Shown here: positions 25,223 to 33,946 of the stretch, piece after piece
How positions within the stretch are numbered: the stretch's first letter is position 1
How the letters are laid out: each line of letters opens with the position of its first letter
Source of the DNA: JBIICS01 sp044238735
GTDB taxonomy: Bacteria; Bacteroidota; Bacteroidia; UBA4408
Reading direction: 5' to 3'
Assembly: GCA_044238735.1 (NCBI GenBank)
Contig: JBIICS010000001.1
Location: forward strand, 1-64,000
DNA: 64,000 bases
The notes under the pieces: model-generated
The model's database searches: none
Told to the model about the DNA's origin: nothing
Seen by the model: only the letters and a program-made list of their open reading frames with translations
Program-made: the position numbers and the translations under genes

Positions 25223-25276
25223 ATGAAAACAGGTGCAATTGAACAATTAATCTTACACACAACAAAGTATTATTAA
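25223..25276 (+). CDS. Candidate 17-residue peptide encoded on a stand-alone small transcript
   Basis: ATG at 25223 to TAA at 25274-25276, product MKTGAIEQLILHTTKYY. The upstream bases (AAAAAATAATAAAAC) are the A-rich context typical of well-translated Bacteroidota genes. A -7 element lies 21 bases before the ATG and a strong terminator starts 23 bases after the stop, so the predicted RNA is only about 120 bases. The next gene lies on the opposite strand, so this is not a leader peptide for a downstream gene. I do not recognise the peptide. It could be a microprotein or an incidental frame in a small RNA. Confidence 0.45.
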   Translation: MKTGAIEQLILHTTKYY

Positions 25277-25299
25277 TTTCTTATGGTTTTTAGTTAATT

Positions 25300-25328
25300 A
25301 AAAGGTCGCCTTGGCGGCCTTTTTTTTT
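25300..25328 (+). terminator. Strong rho-independent terminator
   Basis: AAAAGGTCGCC (25300-25310) pairs with GGCGGCC and the following T-run with one G-U pair; the T-run spans 25320-25328. It ends the small transcript from 25194 and any readthrough from the adhesin gene ending at 25142. Confidence 0.88.
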
Positions 25329-25378
25329 GCGATTAGTAAGCCTTTAGAAGATAGAAATAATGTGCAGGATGGCTATTT

Positions 25379-25867
25379 CTAAAGCATTTTTTGCATTAAC
25401 GTTACGTCTAGAATCCTGCCGAACTTTTGACCACATTTTTTTAGAACCCCAACATAGTCAAAACCATTCATTTTGTGCAGGTATATACTGCTCTCATTTC
25501 CTTCCGTTATTCTGGCAATTAGATTGGTTAGTTTTGTTTGTTTAGCTTCGCTGCATATTGTTTCTATTAATCTTTTACCTATACCCTTTCCTCTGAAATC
25601 GGGTAGGATATACAATGAAATTTCAGCTGTTATATCATACGCCTTGCGTTCGCTCCATTTATTTAAAGCCGCATATCCTACCACCTCTTCGCTAATAACC
25701 GCAACAATAATCGGAAAGTTCTCGTCTCTGTTTTCGAACCACTCTTTGCGGTCTGACGATGACTTTATCTCGGTATCAAAAGTAGCTGTAGTGTTTAGTA
25801 TAGCATCGTTATAAATTAATCGGATTATTTCTAAATCATTAAGGGTGGCCTTACGAATATTTAGCAT
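25379..25867 (-). CDS. GNAT-family N-acetyltransferase (phosphinothricin acetyltransferase-like)
   Basis: The start is set at 25867 (MLNIRKATLNDLEIIRLIYND) because GNAT homology starts there; the frame extends upstream to 25918. The product is 162 residues. The N-terminal IRKATLNDLEIIRLIYNDAI, the segment TATFDTE, and the acetyl-CoA motif LPDFRGKGIGKRLIETI are characteristic of the Pat/Bar and YwnH/MnaT branch, which acetylates small amines or amino-acid analogues such as phosphinothricin or methionine sulfoximine. The physiological substrate is not determinable. It converges with the small-transcript locus and stands alone. Confidence 0.85.
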   Translation of the reverse strand: MLNIRKATLNDLEIIRLIYNDAILNTTATFDTEIKSSSDRKEWFENRDENFPIIVAVISEEVVGYAALNKWSERKAYDITAEISLYILPDFRGKGIGKRLIETICSEAKQTKLTNLIARITEGNESSIYLHKMNGFDYVGVLKKCGQKFGRILDVTLMQKML

Positions 25868-26182
25868 TTTGGAAAGGTTTGAGATAAAATTATGTTTTTC
25901 TTTTGGAATAAAGAACAAAGAAAAAAGAACATAACAATCGATTCTTTAAAAATCAACTGCACAAAGGTTAAATAGTGCTGTATTGAATAGTGCAGGGTTT
26001 GCAGGAGAAGGAATTAGCATCAATTTTAAAATTTTTTGGCTTTAACGCCAAAAAAACCTTGACTTCATAGATAGAAGAATCCGTAAAAAAGGCAACACCC
26101 TCATAAATAGATGGGCTGTCTAAAACCCCTTACAGGGTTATATCCATACAAATTAAATAGTTTTTCGTATTTTTATAACTTG
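25868..26182. other. Intergenic region, 315 bases, upstream of rbfA
   Basis: Contains a palindromic hairpin TTTTTTGGC (26032-26040) / GCCAAAAAA (26047-26055) and a second small hairpin AACCC/GGGTT near 26125-26140. The hairpin at 26032 lacks a following T-run in either direction and so is not a clear terminator. No gene recognised. Confidence 0.4.
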
Positions 26183-26521
26183 ATGGAGAACACAAGGTTA
26201 AAAAAGATAAATCGCTTATTACAGAAGGAGTTAGGCACCTATTTTCAACAACAGTCTAAGCCTCTTTTTTCGGGAGCTATGATAACTGTTACAGATGTAT
26301 CCGTTACCACCGACTTATCAGTTGCTAAAATTTATTTAAGTTTATTTCTAAGCAAGGATGCAGGCGTGCTTCATAAAGAAATTATTGAACTAACTCCTCA
26401 AATTAGAAAAAGTATTGGGAATAATATTCGTCACCAACTGAGGGTTGTTCCGGAATTAATATTTATAATCGACGATTCGCTTGATCGCGCTATGCGTATA
26501 GAAGAATTACTAAAGAAATAA
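26183..26521 (+). CDS. rbfA: Ribosome-binding factor A
   Basis: The start is placed at 26183 (MENTRLKKINRLLQKELGTYF) because RbfA begins there; an open frame extends upstream to 26111. The product is 112 residues, normal for the family. It shows the KH-like pattern ITVTDVSVTTDLSVAKIYLSLF, then IGNNIRHQLRVVPELIFIIDDSLDRA. RbfA binds the 30S subunit near the 5' end of 16S rRNA and assists its late maturation. It ends one base before the following methyltransferase gene and heads a probable operon through the M14 peptidase gene. Confidence 0.93.
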   Translation: MENTRLKKINRLLQKELGTYFQQQSKPLFSGAMITVTDVSVTTDLSVAKIYLSLFLSKDAGVLHKEIIELTPQIRKSIGNNIRHQLRVVPELIFIIDDSLDRAMRIEELLKK

Positions 26522-26522
26522 C

Positions 26523-27329
26523 ATGTATTACGATCCTATTAAACGAAGTTTAGGAAATGTTTTTAATAAAAGCGTTTTTTTACGATCATTATTTTATAAA
26601 CTACTTGACTTATTACTATTACGTGCGTGGCATATAAAGAAGGAAATTAAAGATTGGCAGAAAACTGCACCGAAAAATGCTCAGGTGTTTGATGCCGGTT
26701 CTGGTTTTGGACAATACTCCTATTTTATGGCTAAGAACAATCCTAACTACACCATCTATTCGGTTGATGTTAAACAAGAGCAGATGGATGACTGTAATGA
26801 TTTTTTTAAAAGAGCCGGAATACGTAATTGTATTTTTGAGGTGCAAGATCTTGTTACTTATACTAACACCAATAGTTATGATCTCATTCTTTCTGTAGAT
26901 GTTATGGAACATATACTTGAAGATGTGCAGGTTTTTAAGAATTTTGTAGCTTCCTTAAAACCCGGAGGGATGCTATTGATTTCTACACCCAGTGATCAGG
27001 GGGGGTCGGATGTGCATGGTGATGATGAATCCTCTTTTATTGAAGAACATGTTAGAGACGGCTATAATATTAAAGAAATAGAAGAGAAATTGTTGTCGGC
27101 TGGATTTAAGAAAGTAGAAGCTCGATATTCATATGGTGCTCCAGGAAAAATATCATGGCGCCTATCCATGAAATATCCAATTTTAATGCTTGGCTTTTCT
27201 AAGCTGTTTTTTATTGTAATTCCTTTTTATTACCTTATTACATACCCTATATCATACATCCTTAATGCGTTAGACGTAAAAGGTAATCATTCAACCGGAA
27301 CAGGGCTTATTGTTAAAGCCTGGAAATAA
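26523..27329 (+). CDS. Class I SAM-dependent methyltransferase
   Basis: A 268-residue protein. Motif I is VFDAGSGFGQYSYFMA, beta-2 ends in YSVDVKQEQ, and motif IV is DLILSVDVMEHILED. LKPGGMLLISTP follows, and a hydrophobic C-terminal stretch (LMLGFSKLFFIVIPFYYLITYPISYI) suggests membrane attachment. The substrate is unknown; similar proteins are annotated as UbiE/Methyltransf_11-like, but quinone or lipid methylation is not shown here. It lies one base after rbfA and six bases before the LolC/E permease gene, a compact operon. Confidence 0.82.
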   Translation: MYYDPIKRSLGNVFNKSVFLRSLFYKLLDLLLLRAWHIKKEIKDWQKTAPKNAQVFDAGSGFGQYSYFMAKNNPNYTIYSVDVKQEQMDDCNDFFKRAGIRNCIFEVQDLVTYTNTNSYDLILSVDVMEHILEDVQVFKNFVASLKPGGMLLISTPSDQGGSDVHGDDESSFIEEHVRDGYNIKEIEEKLLSAGFKKVEARYSYGAPGKISWRLSMKYPILMLGFSKLFFIVIPFYYLITYPISYILNALDVKGNHSTGTGLIVKAWK

Positions 27330-27335
27330 CATACT

Positions 27336-28544
27336 TTGAATTTAGCCTTATACATAGCTTCCCGTTACATTAAGGCAAAGAAATCGCATAATGCGGTTAA
27401 TGTTATCTCCATTATCTCCGTTTTAGGCGTTAGTGTCGGTACTTTTGCTTTAATTGTAGTGCTCTCGGTATTTAATGGATTTGAGCATTTGGTTGTTTCG
27501 TTATACAATACCTTTGATCCGGAGGTTAAAATTACACCGCTAAGCGGTAAATTTATAGATCTTAACGACCCACAGATTATCAAACTTAAAGAACGTAAGG
27601 ACATTGCTCTATTTGTTCCTACGCTTGAAGAAAATGCATTATTAAAATATAAAGACAAACAAATAATTGCAACCCTTAAAGGTGTGCCTAAAGATTTCAG
27701 GAAATTAACCAAAATTGATTCGGCTGTTTTTAGTGGAGTATACCACGGAACAGAAAACAATAAAACTGCGGTAACTGTTGGAAATGGATTAGCTTATATG
27801 TTATCTCTACAACTTGATGATCCGGCAAACCCGTTAACGCTATACTTACCAAAACGAGAAGAGGGATATAATATAAATCCGGAGGACGCTTTTGTTACCA
27901 CTATTCTTCAGCCCTCGGGTGTGTTTAGTATACAGCAAGAATTTGATATAAAATATGTATTAGCCGATATTACGCTCTTACAGGATTTAATGAGTTTAAC
28001 CAACAAGGCCAGTGCAATAGAATTAAAACTAAACACAAGTAGCAGAAGCTTTATAGAAGAAGTTAAGCCCCTGTTAGATCGTTTTGAGGTTCGAGATCGA
28101 TTCCAACAACACGAGTTATTATACAAGATAATGCGTTCAGAAAAATGGGCAGTGTTCTTAATTCTGGCATTTATTCTAATAATCGCTACCTTTAATGTAA
28201 TTGGGTCATTAACCATGTTAATAGTTGAGAAGAGGAAAGACATCGATATCCTGCAATCATTGGGAGCAAGCAACTCTTTAATTAAACGTATCTTCTTATT
28301 TGAAGGACTGCTCATTACCCTTGCTGGTGCCTTAAGTGGATTAATTTTAGGATTTATTATTTGCTATTTACAATATACCTTTGGAATAATAAAACTAGGA
28401 GGGGCAGGAACATTTGTTATTGACTCCTATCCGGTTAGAATTCTTTGGAGTGATTTTTTATATGTATTCTTAGTAGTTTGTTTTATTGGATTTATAGCTG
28501 CCTGGATTCCGGCCCGTCAAATATTAAAACCAGAATATGATTAA
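27336..28544 (+). CDS. LolC/LolE-type ABC transporter permease (FtsX family)
   Basis: A 402-residue inner-membrane protein starting with TTG (MNLALYIASRYIKAKKSHNAVNVISIISVLGV). It has one N-terminal membrane helix, a periplasmic domain of about 210 residues, and three C-terminal helices with the FtsX-like segment KRKDIDILQSLGASNSLIKRIF. LolC/E with the ATPase LolD extracts lipoproteins from the inner membrane for delivery to the outer membrane. The LolD partner is not in this window. The last 8 bases overlap pdxJ. Confidence 0.88.
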   Translation: MNLALYIASRYIKAKKSHNAVNVISIISVLGVSVGTFALIVVLSVFNGFEHLVVSLYNTFDPEVKITPLSGKFIDLNDPQIIKLKERKDIALFVPTLEENALLKYKDKQIIATLKGVPKDFRKLTKIDSAVFSGVYHGTENNKTAVTVGNGLAYMLSLQLDDPANPLTLYLPKREEGYNINPEDAFVTTILQPSGVFSIQQEFDIKYVLADITLLQDLMSLTNKASAIELKLNTSSRSFIEEVKPLLDRFEVRDRFQQHELLYKIMRSEKWAVFLILAFILIIATFNVIGSLTMLIVEKRKDIDILQSLGASNSLIKRIFLFEGLLITLAGALSGLILGFIICYLQYTFGIIKLGGAGTFVIDSYPVRILWSDFLYVFLVVCFIGFIAAWIPARQILKPEYD

Positions 28545-29256
28545 ATTAAGTGTTAATATTAACAAAATAGCAACCATCCGTAACTCAAGAGGAGGAAACA
28601 CTCCCTCGGTTAGAGAAGCGGCCATTAATTGTCAGCGTTTCGGTGCAGATGGGATTACCGTTCATCCCCGCCCAGATGAGCGACATATAAGATATCAGGA
28701 TGTAAGCGAGATATTACCGACCATTAAAACTGAATTCAACATAGAGGGAAATCCACGGGTTCAGAAATTTATCGACTTAGTTTTAGAGACAAAGCCTCAC
28801 CAGGTTACTTTAGTTCCCGATGCTGATGGACAATTAACCTCTGACCATGGTTGGGACACCATTATACATAAATCCTACTTAACGGATATAATCGCCATGT
28901 TTAAATCTAACAACATCAGAACCTCTGTTTTTGTAGATCCTAACCCGAGTATGATTGAAGGAGCCCGTTTAGCGGGTGCTGACCGAATAGAACTATATAC
29001 TGAGCGTTACGCCCAACAATACACTAATAATAAGGAGGAAGCGATAAGACCATTTATTGAGGCTGCAGATCATGCAACCAAATGTGGTTTAGGAATTAAT
29101 GCCGGTCACGATTTAAACTTAGAGAATCTTAATTATTTTGCTTTGCATATTAATAGCCTCTTAGAGGTTTCTATCGGACATGCCTTGATATCGGATGCGC
29201 TTTACTTTGGATTAGAGAATACTATACAACTTTATAAACGCCAACTCCATGTCTAA
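28537..29256 (+). CDS. pdxJ: Pyridoxine 5'-phosphate synthase
   Basis: A 239-residue TIM-barrel enzyme that condenses 1-deoxyxylulose 5-phosphate with 3-amino-2-oxopropyl phosphate, the last ring-forming step of the DXP-dependent vitamin B6 pathway. Conserved segments are LSVNINKIATIRNSRGG, ITVHPRPDERHIR, VTLVPDADGQLTSDHGWD and the C-terminal GINAGHDLNLENL with EVSIGHALI. Its length matches the family. The start overlaps the LolC/E stop by 8 bases and its end overlaps the M14 gene by 8 bases. The YggS-like PLP buffering protein lies elsewhere in the window, at 782. Confidence 0.95.
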   Translation: MIKLSVNINKIATIRNSRGGNTPSVREAAINCQRFGADGITVHPRPDERHIRYQDVSEILPTIKTEFNIEGNPRVQKFIDLVLETKPHQVTLVPDADGQLTSDHGWDTIIHKSYLTDIIAMFKSNNIRTSVFVDPNPSMIEGARLAGADRIELYTERYAQQYTNNKEEAIRPFIEAADHATKCGLGINAGHDLNLENLNYFALHINSLLEVSIGHALISDALYFGLENTIQLYKRQLHV

Positions 29257-30202
29257 ACCTATTATAATTAACAATATAATAATTCATGAAGGCATGCACC
29301 TCATGGTTAACATGAGTTCTTATCGTTTACCTACCCGAACAATTATTGATATTCCTGCATACGTATATAGAGCAAAAGAAGAAGGGCCTGTTGTATTATT
29401 TCTTGCCGGGATGCATGGTGATGAAACAAATGGAATTGAGATTGTAAGAAGACTAATAACAGAAAAACATTTTTTAAACCTCAAGAGAGGCTCAGTAATT
29501 GCAATACCGGTTATAAACATTGTTTCATTCTTAAATCATATGCGTGAGTTGCCTGACGGAAAAGATCTAAACCGTTGTTTTCCCGGATCAAAAAACGGAT
29601 CTTTTGGAGCTCAGATTGCGGCAGATTTAATGAGAGAAATAATTCCTCAAATTGATTTTGGAGTTGACTTCCATACGGGAGGAAAACAGATAAATAACTA
29701 TCCACAGATAAGATGTGCGTTTGAGGATCCTAAAAGTGTTGAACTTGCTCTACAGTTCGGTGCTCCTTTTGTTATAAATTCCCCCTATAGAGACAAGACA
29801 CTTCGAAAAGAAGCTAGTAAGCATAATAAATCTATTTTAGTTTATGAGGCCGGAGAATCATATCGCTTTAACAGATTGGCTGTAGAGGAAGGTATTTATG
29901 GTTGTTTAAGGTTTTTGTATAATTTACAAATGATGGATATGAACTTAGTAGAGCAAAACTCCATCATACTGCATAGGTCTACCTGGGTTAGAGCAAAGGC
30001 TCCCGGTCTATTTTGGTCGCAACATAGATATGGCGTAAAAGTAGAGAAAGGGGAATTAATAGCTACTATTAATGACCCTTATGGTGAGCATCAAACCCAT
30101 TTAATATCCCCCGAAGACGGCTATATTATTGGATTAAATAATCAACCAGTAGTAAATAGTGGAGATGCTTTATTTCATATAGGATCTGAAAGAAAAAAAT
30201 AA
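29249..30202 (+). CDS. Succinylglutamate desuccinylase/aspartoacylase-family (M14) metalloprotein
   Basis: A 317-residue protein of the AstE/AspA family related to M14 carboxypeptidases. Zinc ligands are expected in AGMHGDETNGIEIVRR (His and Glu) and GVDFHTGGK (His). RELPDGKDLNRCFPG and LVYEAGESYRFN follow, the latter with a likely catalytic Glu. The C-terminal beta-rich segment (AKAPGLFWSQHRYG, then EKGELIATINDPYGEH) resembles the biotinyl-like tail of this family. It hydrolyses an amide or ester; the substrate is unknown. It is the last gene of the rbfA operon. Confidence 0.85.
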   Translation: MSKPIIINNIIIHEGMHLMVNMSSYRLPTRTIIDIPAYVYRAKEEGPVVLFLAGMHGDETNGIEIVRRLITEKHFLNLKRGSVIAIPVINIVSFLNHMRELPDGKDLNRCFPGSKNGSFGAQIAADLMREIIPQIDFGVDFHTGGKQINNYPQIRCAFEDPKSVELALQFGAPFVINSPYRDKTLRKEASKHNKSILVYEAGESYRFNRLAVEEGIYGCLRFLYNLQMMDMNLVEQNSIILHRSTWVRAKAPGLFWSQHRYGVKVEKGELIATINDPYGEHQTHLISPEDGYIIGLNNQPVVNSGDALFHIGSERKK

Positions 30203-30304
30203 AGTTCTGCTTATGACAATAATCAATACTTAAGCTAAGTATTATCATTTTTTTGGTTTAAAGTTCTGGCAATATTTGCAGTGTTAACTTAAAAACTAAA
30301 TAAC

Positions 30305-30736
30305 ATGTCAACACTAACCAAAAAAACAGATCGTTTATTTCCGGATTTCTTCCGTGATTTTTTTGAGACAGATTTTTTACCAACTAACCTATGGGAGAAA
30401 TCCTTTGCAAAACTAACGCCTTCAGCAAACATTAAGGAGAACGAAACTTCGTTTAACCTGGAGCTAGCTGCGCCGGGATTAAAAAAAGATGACTTTAAAA
30501 TTGAAATAAATAATGGAGTTTTAACTATTTCGGCAGAGAAAAAAGAAGAAAAGAAAGAGGAAAATGAAAAATTTAATAGAAGAGAATTCTTTTATAATTC
30601 ATTTACAAGATCGTTTACATTGCCGGGTAATATTATTGAGAATCAAATTAAAGCTGCGTATGAGGAAGGTTTATTAAAACTTACGCTTCCAAAAACGTCA
30701 ACAGAAAATAATGCAAAGAAAATAATATTACAATAA
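30305..30736 (+). CDS. Hsp20/alpha-crystallin small heat-shock protein
   Basis: A 143-residue cytosolic chaperone that holds unfolding proteins for refolding by DnaK/ClpB. The alpha-crystallin domain (about 40-130) has ANIKENETSFNLELAAPGL, FKIEINNGVLTISAEKK and FTRSFTLPGNI, and ends with GLLKLTLPK, the conserved (G)xLxxxxPK region. A C-terminal anchoring IIL motif (KKIILQ) is present. A possible promoter (TTG at 30253-30255, AATATTTG at 30271-30278) precedes it. Confidence 0.93.
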   Translation: MSTLTKKTDRLFPDFFRDFFETDFLPTNLWEKSFAKLTPSANIKENETSFNLELAAPGLKKDDFKIEINNGVLTISAEKKEEKKEENEKFNRREFFYNSFTRSFTLPGNIIENQIKAAYEEGLLKLTLPKTSTENNAKKIILQ

Positions 30737-30880
30737 CTAACTATACCGGGCTTTTATACTAAATGAATAATTATAGTACTTTGCCTAAGTATATTTAGCA
30801 ACTTTATAAAGTATAATAGCTGTTTTAAGGAATTGCAGCACTTTCTTTTTAGCAAAACCAGCAATTAGCATTTGAGAAGA

Positions 30881-30914
30881 AACCCGTCGGTAATGAGTTT
30901 ATCGGCGGTTTTTT
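30881..30914 (+). terminator. Terminator between hsp20 and the next gene
   Basis: ACCCGTCGGTAA (from 30882) pairs imperfectly (two mismatches, G-U pairs) with TTTATCGGCGGT, which is followed by a six-T run at 30909-30914. It is 150 bases beyond the hsp20 stop. Confidence 0.6.
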
Positions 30915-30986
30915 ATTGATTTATGACCAATGTCATTTTTATTCTCTAGTTAAAATAACAATTTTGTTAAAATAAAAAAACATTCT

Positions 30987-31391
30987 ATGCTTCTTAAGAT
31001 TGAAGAAAACATGACCATAGATCAGATTAATACTGATTTGCAAAACAAGTTCCCACATATAAAACTTGTGTTTTTTAAACATAAAAATAAAAATGATGTT
31101 GATGTTGCTGAAACACGTGTTACCGAACTATACATTCCCTTAAAGCAGATTTATTCTAACATGCGCAATGCACACCTAAATGTTAATGGGAATTTACAAG
31201 TAAGGAGATTAGAACAGAAAATAAATGAAATTACAGGTACTCGAGCACAAGTATTTAGGCGTTCCGGAAAATTATGGCTAGAGACATTAACAACCGATAA
31301 TAAGACACTTACAGAAATAAGTAAGATGGCCGAAGAATCCATTAGTGAGATATTAAAACTTGAGGATAATGATTATAACGAACAAGAATAG
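30987..31391 (+). CDS. Conserved Bacteroidota hypothetical protein
   Basis: A 134-residue small soluble protein. I recall similar proteins from other Bacteroidota, with the pattern of a ubiquitin-like N-terminal segment (TIDQINTDLQNKFPHIKLVFFKHK) and a C-terminal NGNLQVRRLEQKINEITGTRAQVFRRSGKLWLE. The function is unknown. It is preceded by the hsp20 terminator and followed 94 bases later by the MBL-rhodanese gene, in the same direction. The N-terminal helix could also begin at the Met at codon 9 (MTIDQ), 31011. Confidence 0.65.
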   Translation: MLLKIEENMTIDQINTDLQNKFPHIKLVFFKHKNKNDVDVAETRVTELYIPLKQIYSNMRNAHLNVNGNLQVRRLEQKINEITGTRAQVFRRSGKLWLETLTTDNKTLTEISKMAEESISEILKLEDNDYNEQE

Positions 31392-31485
31392 TTTTAAAAT
31401 ATAAGATCATAATGTTGCAAAAAATGCAATTATAACTTTAATAAAATAATCAGCCGTTTATCTTACTACTTATAACATGTATTGA

Positions 31486-32868
31486 ATGTTTATCCAACAG
31501 ATATATACCAAATGTTTATCGCAAGCTTCCTATTATTTAGAGAGCAATGGTGAGGTCGCAATTGTAGATCCCATGAGAGATGTAGATACTTATATAAATC
31601 TTGCAAAGGAAAGAAATGCGCTTATCAAATTTGTTTTTGAAACACACTTTCATGCAGATTTTATTTCAGGACATTTAGACTTGATGCGAAAAACAAATGC
31701 AGTTATAGTATTTGGTCCTGAAGCAAAGCCAAAATATCACGCATTTATTGCTAATCATCACGAGATATTCAGGTTAGGTACTTGCGCATTAAAACTAATT
31801 CATACACCCGGTCATACAATTGAAAGTAGTTGTATTTTGTTGTTTAACGAGGATGATAAACCAACGCATATTTTTACGGGCGACACCCTATTTATAGGGG
31901 ATGTTGGGAGGCCCGACTTATTAAGCGGTAATTTATCAAAAGAAGTTTTAGCAGAGAAACTGTATCACTCCATACAAGAAGAAATATTGAGCCTGTCTGA
32001 TGAAATAATTATTTATCCTGGACATGGTGCTGGATCTGCCTGCGGCAAGATAACAAGTTCGGAAAACGTTAGTACTATTGGTGTACAGCGAAAAACAAAT
32101 TTGGCTTTGCAAGCACCTACTAAAGAGGCATTCATCAGATATGTTACAACCGATCAACCCTTTTCTCCACCGTATTTTTATAAAGACGCTTATATAAACA
32201 CACAAGGGTATGAAGCTCTGGATGTAATTTTAAAACGAAGTTTAAGGCCATTAGACAGTGATTTGTTTATAAATGAGATGGTTAAAGGTGTAATGATAAT
32301 TGATTGCAGAAACCACAACGATTTTAGTGATCAACATATTCCAGGTTCGATAAATATTGGATTAGACGGTGAGTTTGCCTTTTGGGCCGGCGTTTTGATT
32401 CCATTTAATTGTAAACTATTACTTGTATGTACTTCGGGTCAGGAAAAGGAGGCTATAACTAGGCTAGCACGCGTTGGTTATGAAAATGTGCTAGGCTTTT
32501 TTAAAGGTAATTTTAATGACTGGAATTTTTCTAAACACAAATTATCCAGTATTAAAACAACCACTATTAGTGAGGCGCGTAGAATATATTATCCAGATAA
32601 GTTTGTGTTAATAGATGTAAGAAGTTATCAAGAGGTTAAAAAAGAAAAGGTTATGGGCTCCATCAACATCCCTTTGCATCAAATTCTCGATATAGCAGAA
32701 CATTTTGACAAAAAAGCAAATTATGTTCTTTATTGCCAAGGCGGTTACAGATCTATGATTGCATGTTCGATTCTTCAAAGCATGGGTTTTCGAAATATCA
32801 TAAATATTAAGGGAGGTATCAATCTTATAAAAGAAACCGATCCCGAAATATTAGAAGTAAACGGCTAA
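31486..32868 (+). CDS. MBL-fold persulfide dioxygenase-like protein with two rhodanese domains
   Basis: A 460-residue protein. The metallo-beta-lactamase domain (1 to about 230) has the iron-binding motif THFHADF (53-59, H54/H56/D58), HTPGHTIESS and FTGDTLFIGDVGRPDL, typical of ETHE1/persulfide dioxygenases. The first rhodanese domain (about 260-350) has CTSGQEKEA where the catalytic Cys should lie. The second (about 365-455) has the clear active loop CQGGYRSM. These fusions are linked to oxidation of glutathione or cysteine persulfides and to sulfur transfer. No signal peptide is seen, so it acts in the cytosol. Confidence 0.88.
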   Translation: MFIQQIYTKCLSQASYYLESNGEVAIVDPMRDVDTYINLAKERNALIKFVFETHFHADFISGHLDLMRKTNAVIVFGPEAKPKYHAFIANHHEIFRLGTCALKLIHTPGHTIESSCILLFNEDDKPTHIFTGDTLFIGDVGRPDLLSGNLSKEVLAEKLYHSIQEEILSLSDEIIIYPGHGAGSACGKITSSENVSTIGVQRKTNLALQAPTKEAFIRYVTTDQPFSPPYFYKDAYINTQGYEALDVILKRSLRPLDSDLFINEMVKGVMIIDCRNHNDFSDQHIPGSINIGLDGEFAFWAGVLIPFNCKLLLVCTSGQEKEAITRLARVGYENVLGFFKGNFNDWNFSKHKLSSIKTTTISEARRIYYPDKFVLIDVRSYQEVKKEKVMGSINIPLHQILDIAEHFDKKANYVLYCQGGYRSMIACSILQSMGFRNIINIKGGINLIKETDPEILEVNG

Positions 32869-32892
32869 TTAAATTCTAGTGATATTAAAAAA

Positions 32893-32918
32893 TGCTCTTT
32901 ATTTATCTATAAAGAGCA
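32893..32918 (-). terminator. Terminator for the LuxE-like gene
   Basis: TGCTCTTTAT (32893-32902) and ATAAAGAGCA (32909-32918) form a 10-bp stem with a 6-base loop. The A-run 32887-32892 becomes a U-run on the minus strand, right after the stop at 32941. Confidence 0.8.
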
Positions 32919-32940
32919 CCTATTCATAAGAACCATTTTC

Positions 32941-33921
32941 TTATAGTGTCAACAAGTTACATCCTCTTATTTCACTGTTATCCATACGGCCCAGCACCTC
33001 AAAACCTTTATCGTTCAATCGTCCTAAGTCATCACTTGCAATAAACGAACACGAATAGATATTGGCAAGATCAATTATATTTAGGGCGCCTGTCCGTCCT
33101 TCATCCATGTAACTAAAGGGATCTGCATTATCTCTTATTAAAACCTTCATCCAGGGCGGTAATATAAATACTCCATCGCCTTTAGAATAAGCCTGCGATA
33201 AAAGCTCTGTCATACCATACTCTGAATGGATATGTTTTGTACCAAATGCTTTTATTAACTGCAAATGAATCTCCTCACGTGTTTGTTCAATTCTCCGTCC
33301 CTTCATTCCTCCAGTCTCCATAATAATTGTATTCGGAATATCGAGTTGAAATTTATCAGCAAAATCGAGCAATGCAAAAGTTACACCCAATAAAAGTGTT
33401 TTCTTTTTTTTGTCCTTTTTTTGTAACACCTCAAATAATTCCTGTTGATTATAAAGAAAAAAACCACTATCTAAATCCTCACTCCGTTTAATTAGTTCAT
33501 CTACCATAAAAATTAAAGAAGAGCCTTTACGTTCTATATAAGAAGGTAATAATGCTAGAATACAATAATCTTTTATGGGACCATAAAAAAGCTCAAAGGT
33601 TTTAATAAAACTTTTTATATAAATGGTTTTATCGGCTATCAAATGTTTAGACGGAATTTGTGAGGTAGTAGTGCTACTTGAAAACTCGATTTGTGGATTT
33701 TGTAAAGAACTATAAATTTCCTTATTCTTAAAAAACTGAATAGGAAGAAAGGGTATTTGGGTATAGTGACTTAAATTGTTTGGATTTTGTTTAAGAACTA
33801 AACTGCAAAATTCATGATATACTTTATTATTATGATACTGATAATTAAAAATCTCCAGGCATAGCGAATTAAATTCGCGTTCATTATTAATCTCAAATAT
33901 TTGTTCCGAGTAATTAAACAT
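32941..33921 (-). CDS. LuxE/PaaK-family acyl-protein synthetase-like protein
   Basis: A 326-residue protein of the ANL-like acyl-protein synthetase family. The N-terminal part (EIFNYQYHNNKVYHEF, PFLPIQFFKNKEI) and the segment IEFSSSTTTSQIPSKH are LuxE-like; the latter is where the phosphate-binding/thiolation loop would lie. MKGRRIEQ, HSEYGMTELLSQAY and PPWMKVLIRD follow. LuxE activates fatty acids; no luciferase or reductase genes are present here, so the substrate is unknown. It starts only 30 bases from the divergent lipoprotein gene, with both promoters in one palindrome. The stop is followed by a strong terminator. Confidence 0.75.
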   Translation of the reverse strand: MFNYSEQIFEINNEREFNSLCLEIFNYQYHNNKVYHEFCSLVLKQNPNNLSHYTQIPFLPIQFFKNKEIYSSLQNPQIEFSSSTTTSQIPSKHLIADKTIYIKSFIKTFELFYGPIKDYCILALLPSYIERKGSSLIFMVDELIKRSEDLDSGFFLYNQQELFEVLQKKDKKKKTLLLGVTFALLDFADKFQLDIPNTIIMETGGMKGRRIEQTREEIHLQLIKAFGTKHIHSEYGMTELLSQAYSKGDGVFILPPWMKVLIRDNADPFSYMDEGRTGALNIIDLANIYSCSFIASDDLGRLNDKGFEVLGRMDNSEIRGCNLLTL

Positions 33922-33926
33922 CTGCT

Positions 33927-33946
33927 CAAATTTATTCGTAAATTTG
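33927..33946. promoter_or_regulatory. Palindromic divergent promoter CAAATTTA-TTCG-TAAATTTG
   Basis: The two arms are reverse complements, each reading TAAATTTG in its own direction, an exact TAnnTTTG -7 element. Each arm ends exactly 5 bases before the ATG it faces (33952 plus, 33921 minus), so both transcripts would be leaderless or nearly so. A TTG at 22 bases upstream is seen for the minus promoter; none is at normal spacing for the plus promoter. Confidence 0.65.

Noticed and set aside
26032..26055. TTTTTTGGC/GCCAAAAAA hairpin as rbfA terminator or riboswitch
   Set aside because: No T-run follows the stem in either direction, and no recognised riboswitch core is nearby.
31110..31123. 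GAAACACGTGTTAC as a parS site
   Set aside because: It has the CACGTG centre but the flanks are AA/TT inverted relative to TTTCACGTGAAA, and it lies inside a coding region.
32941..33921. Light-emission (lux) operon
   Set aside because: Only a LuxE-like protein is present; no luciferase or fatty-acyl reductase gene adjoins it.
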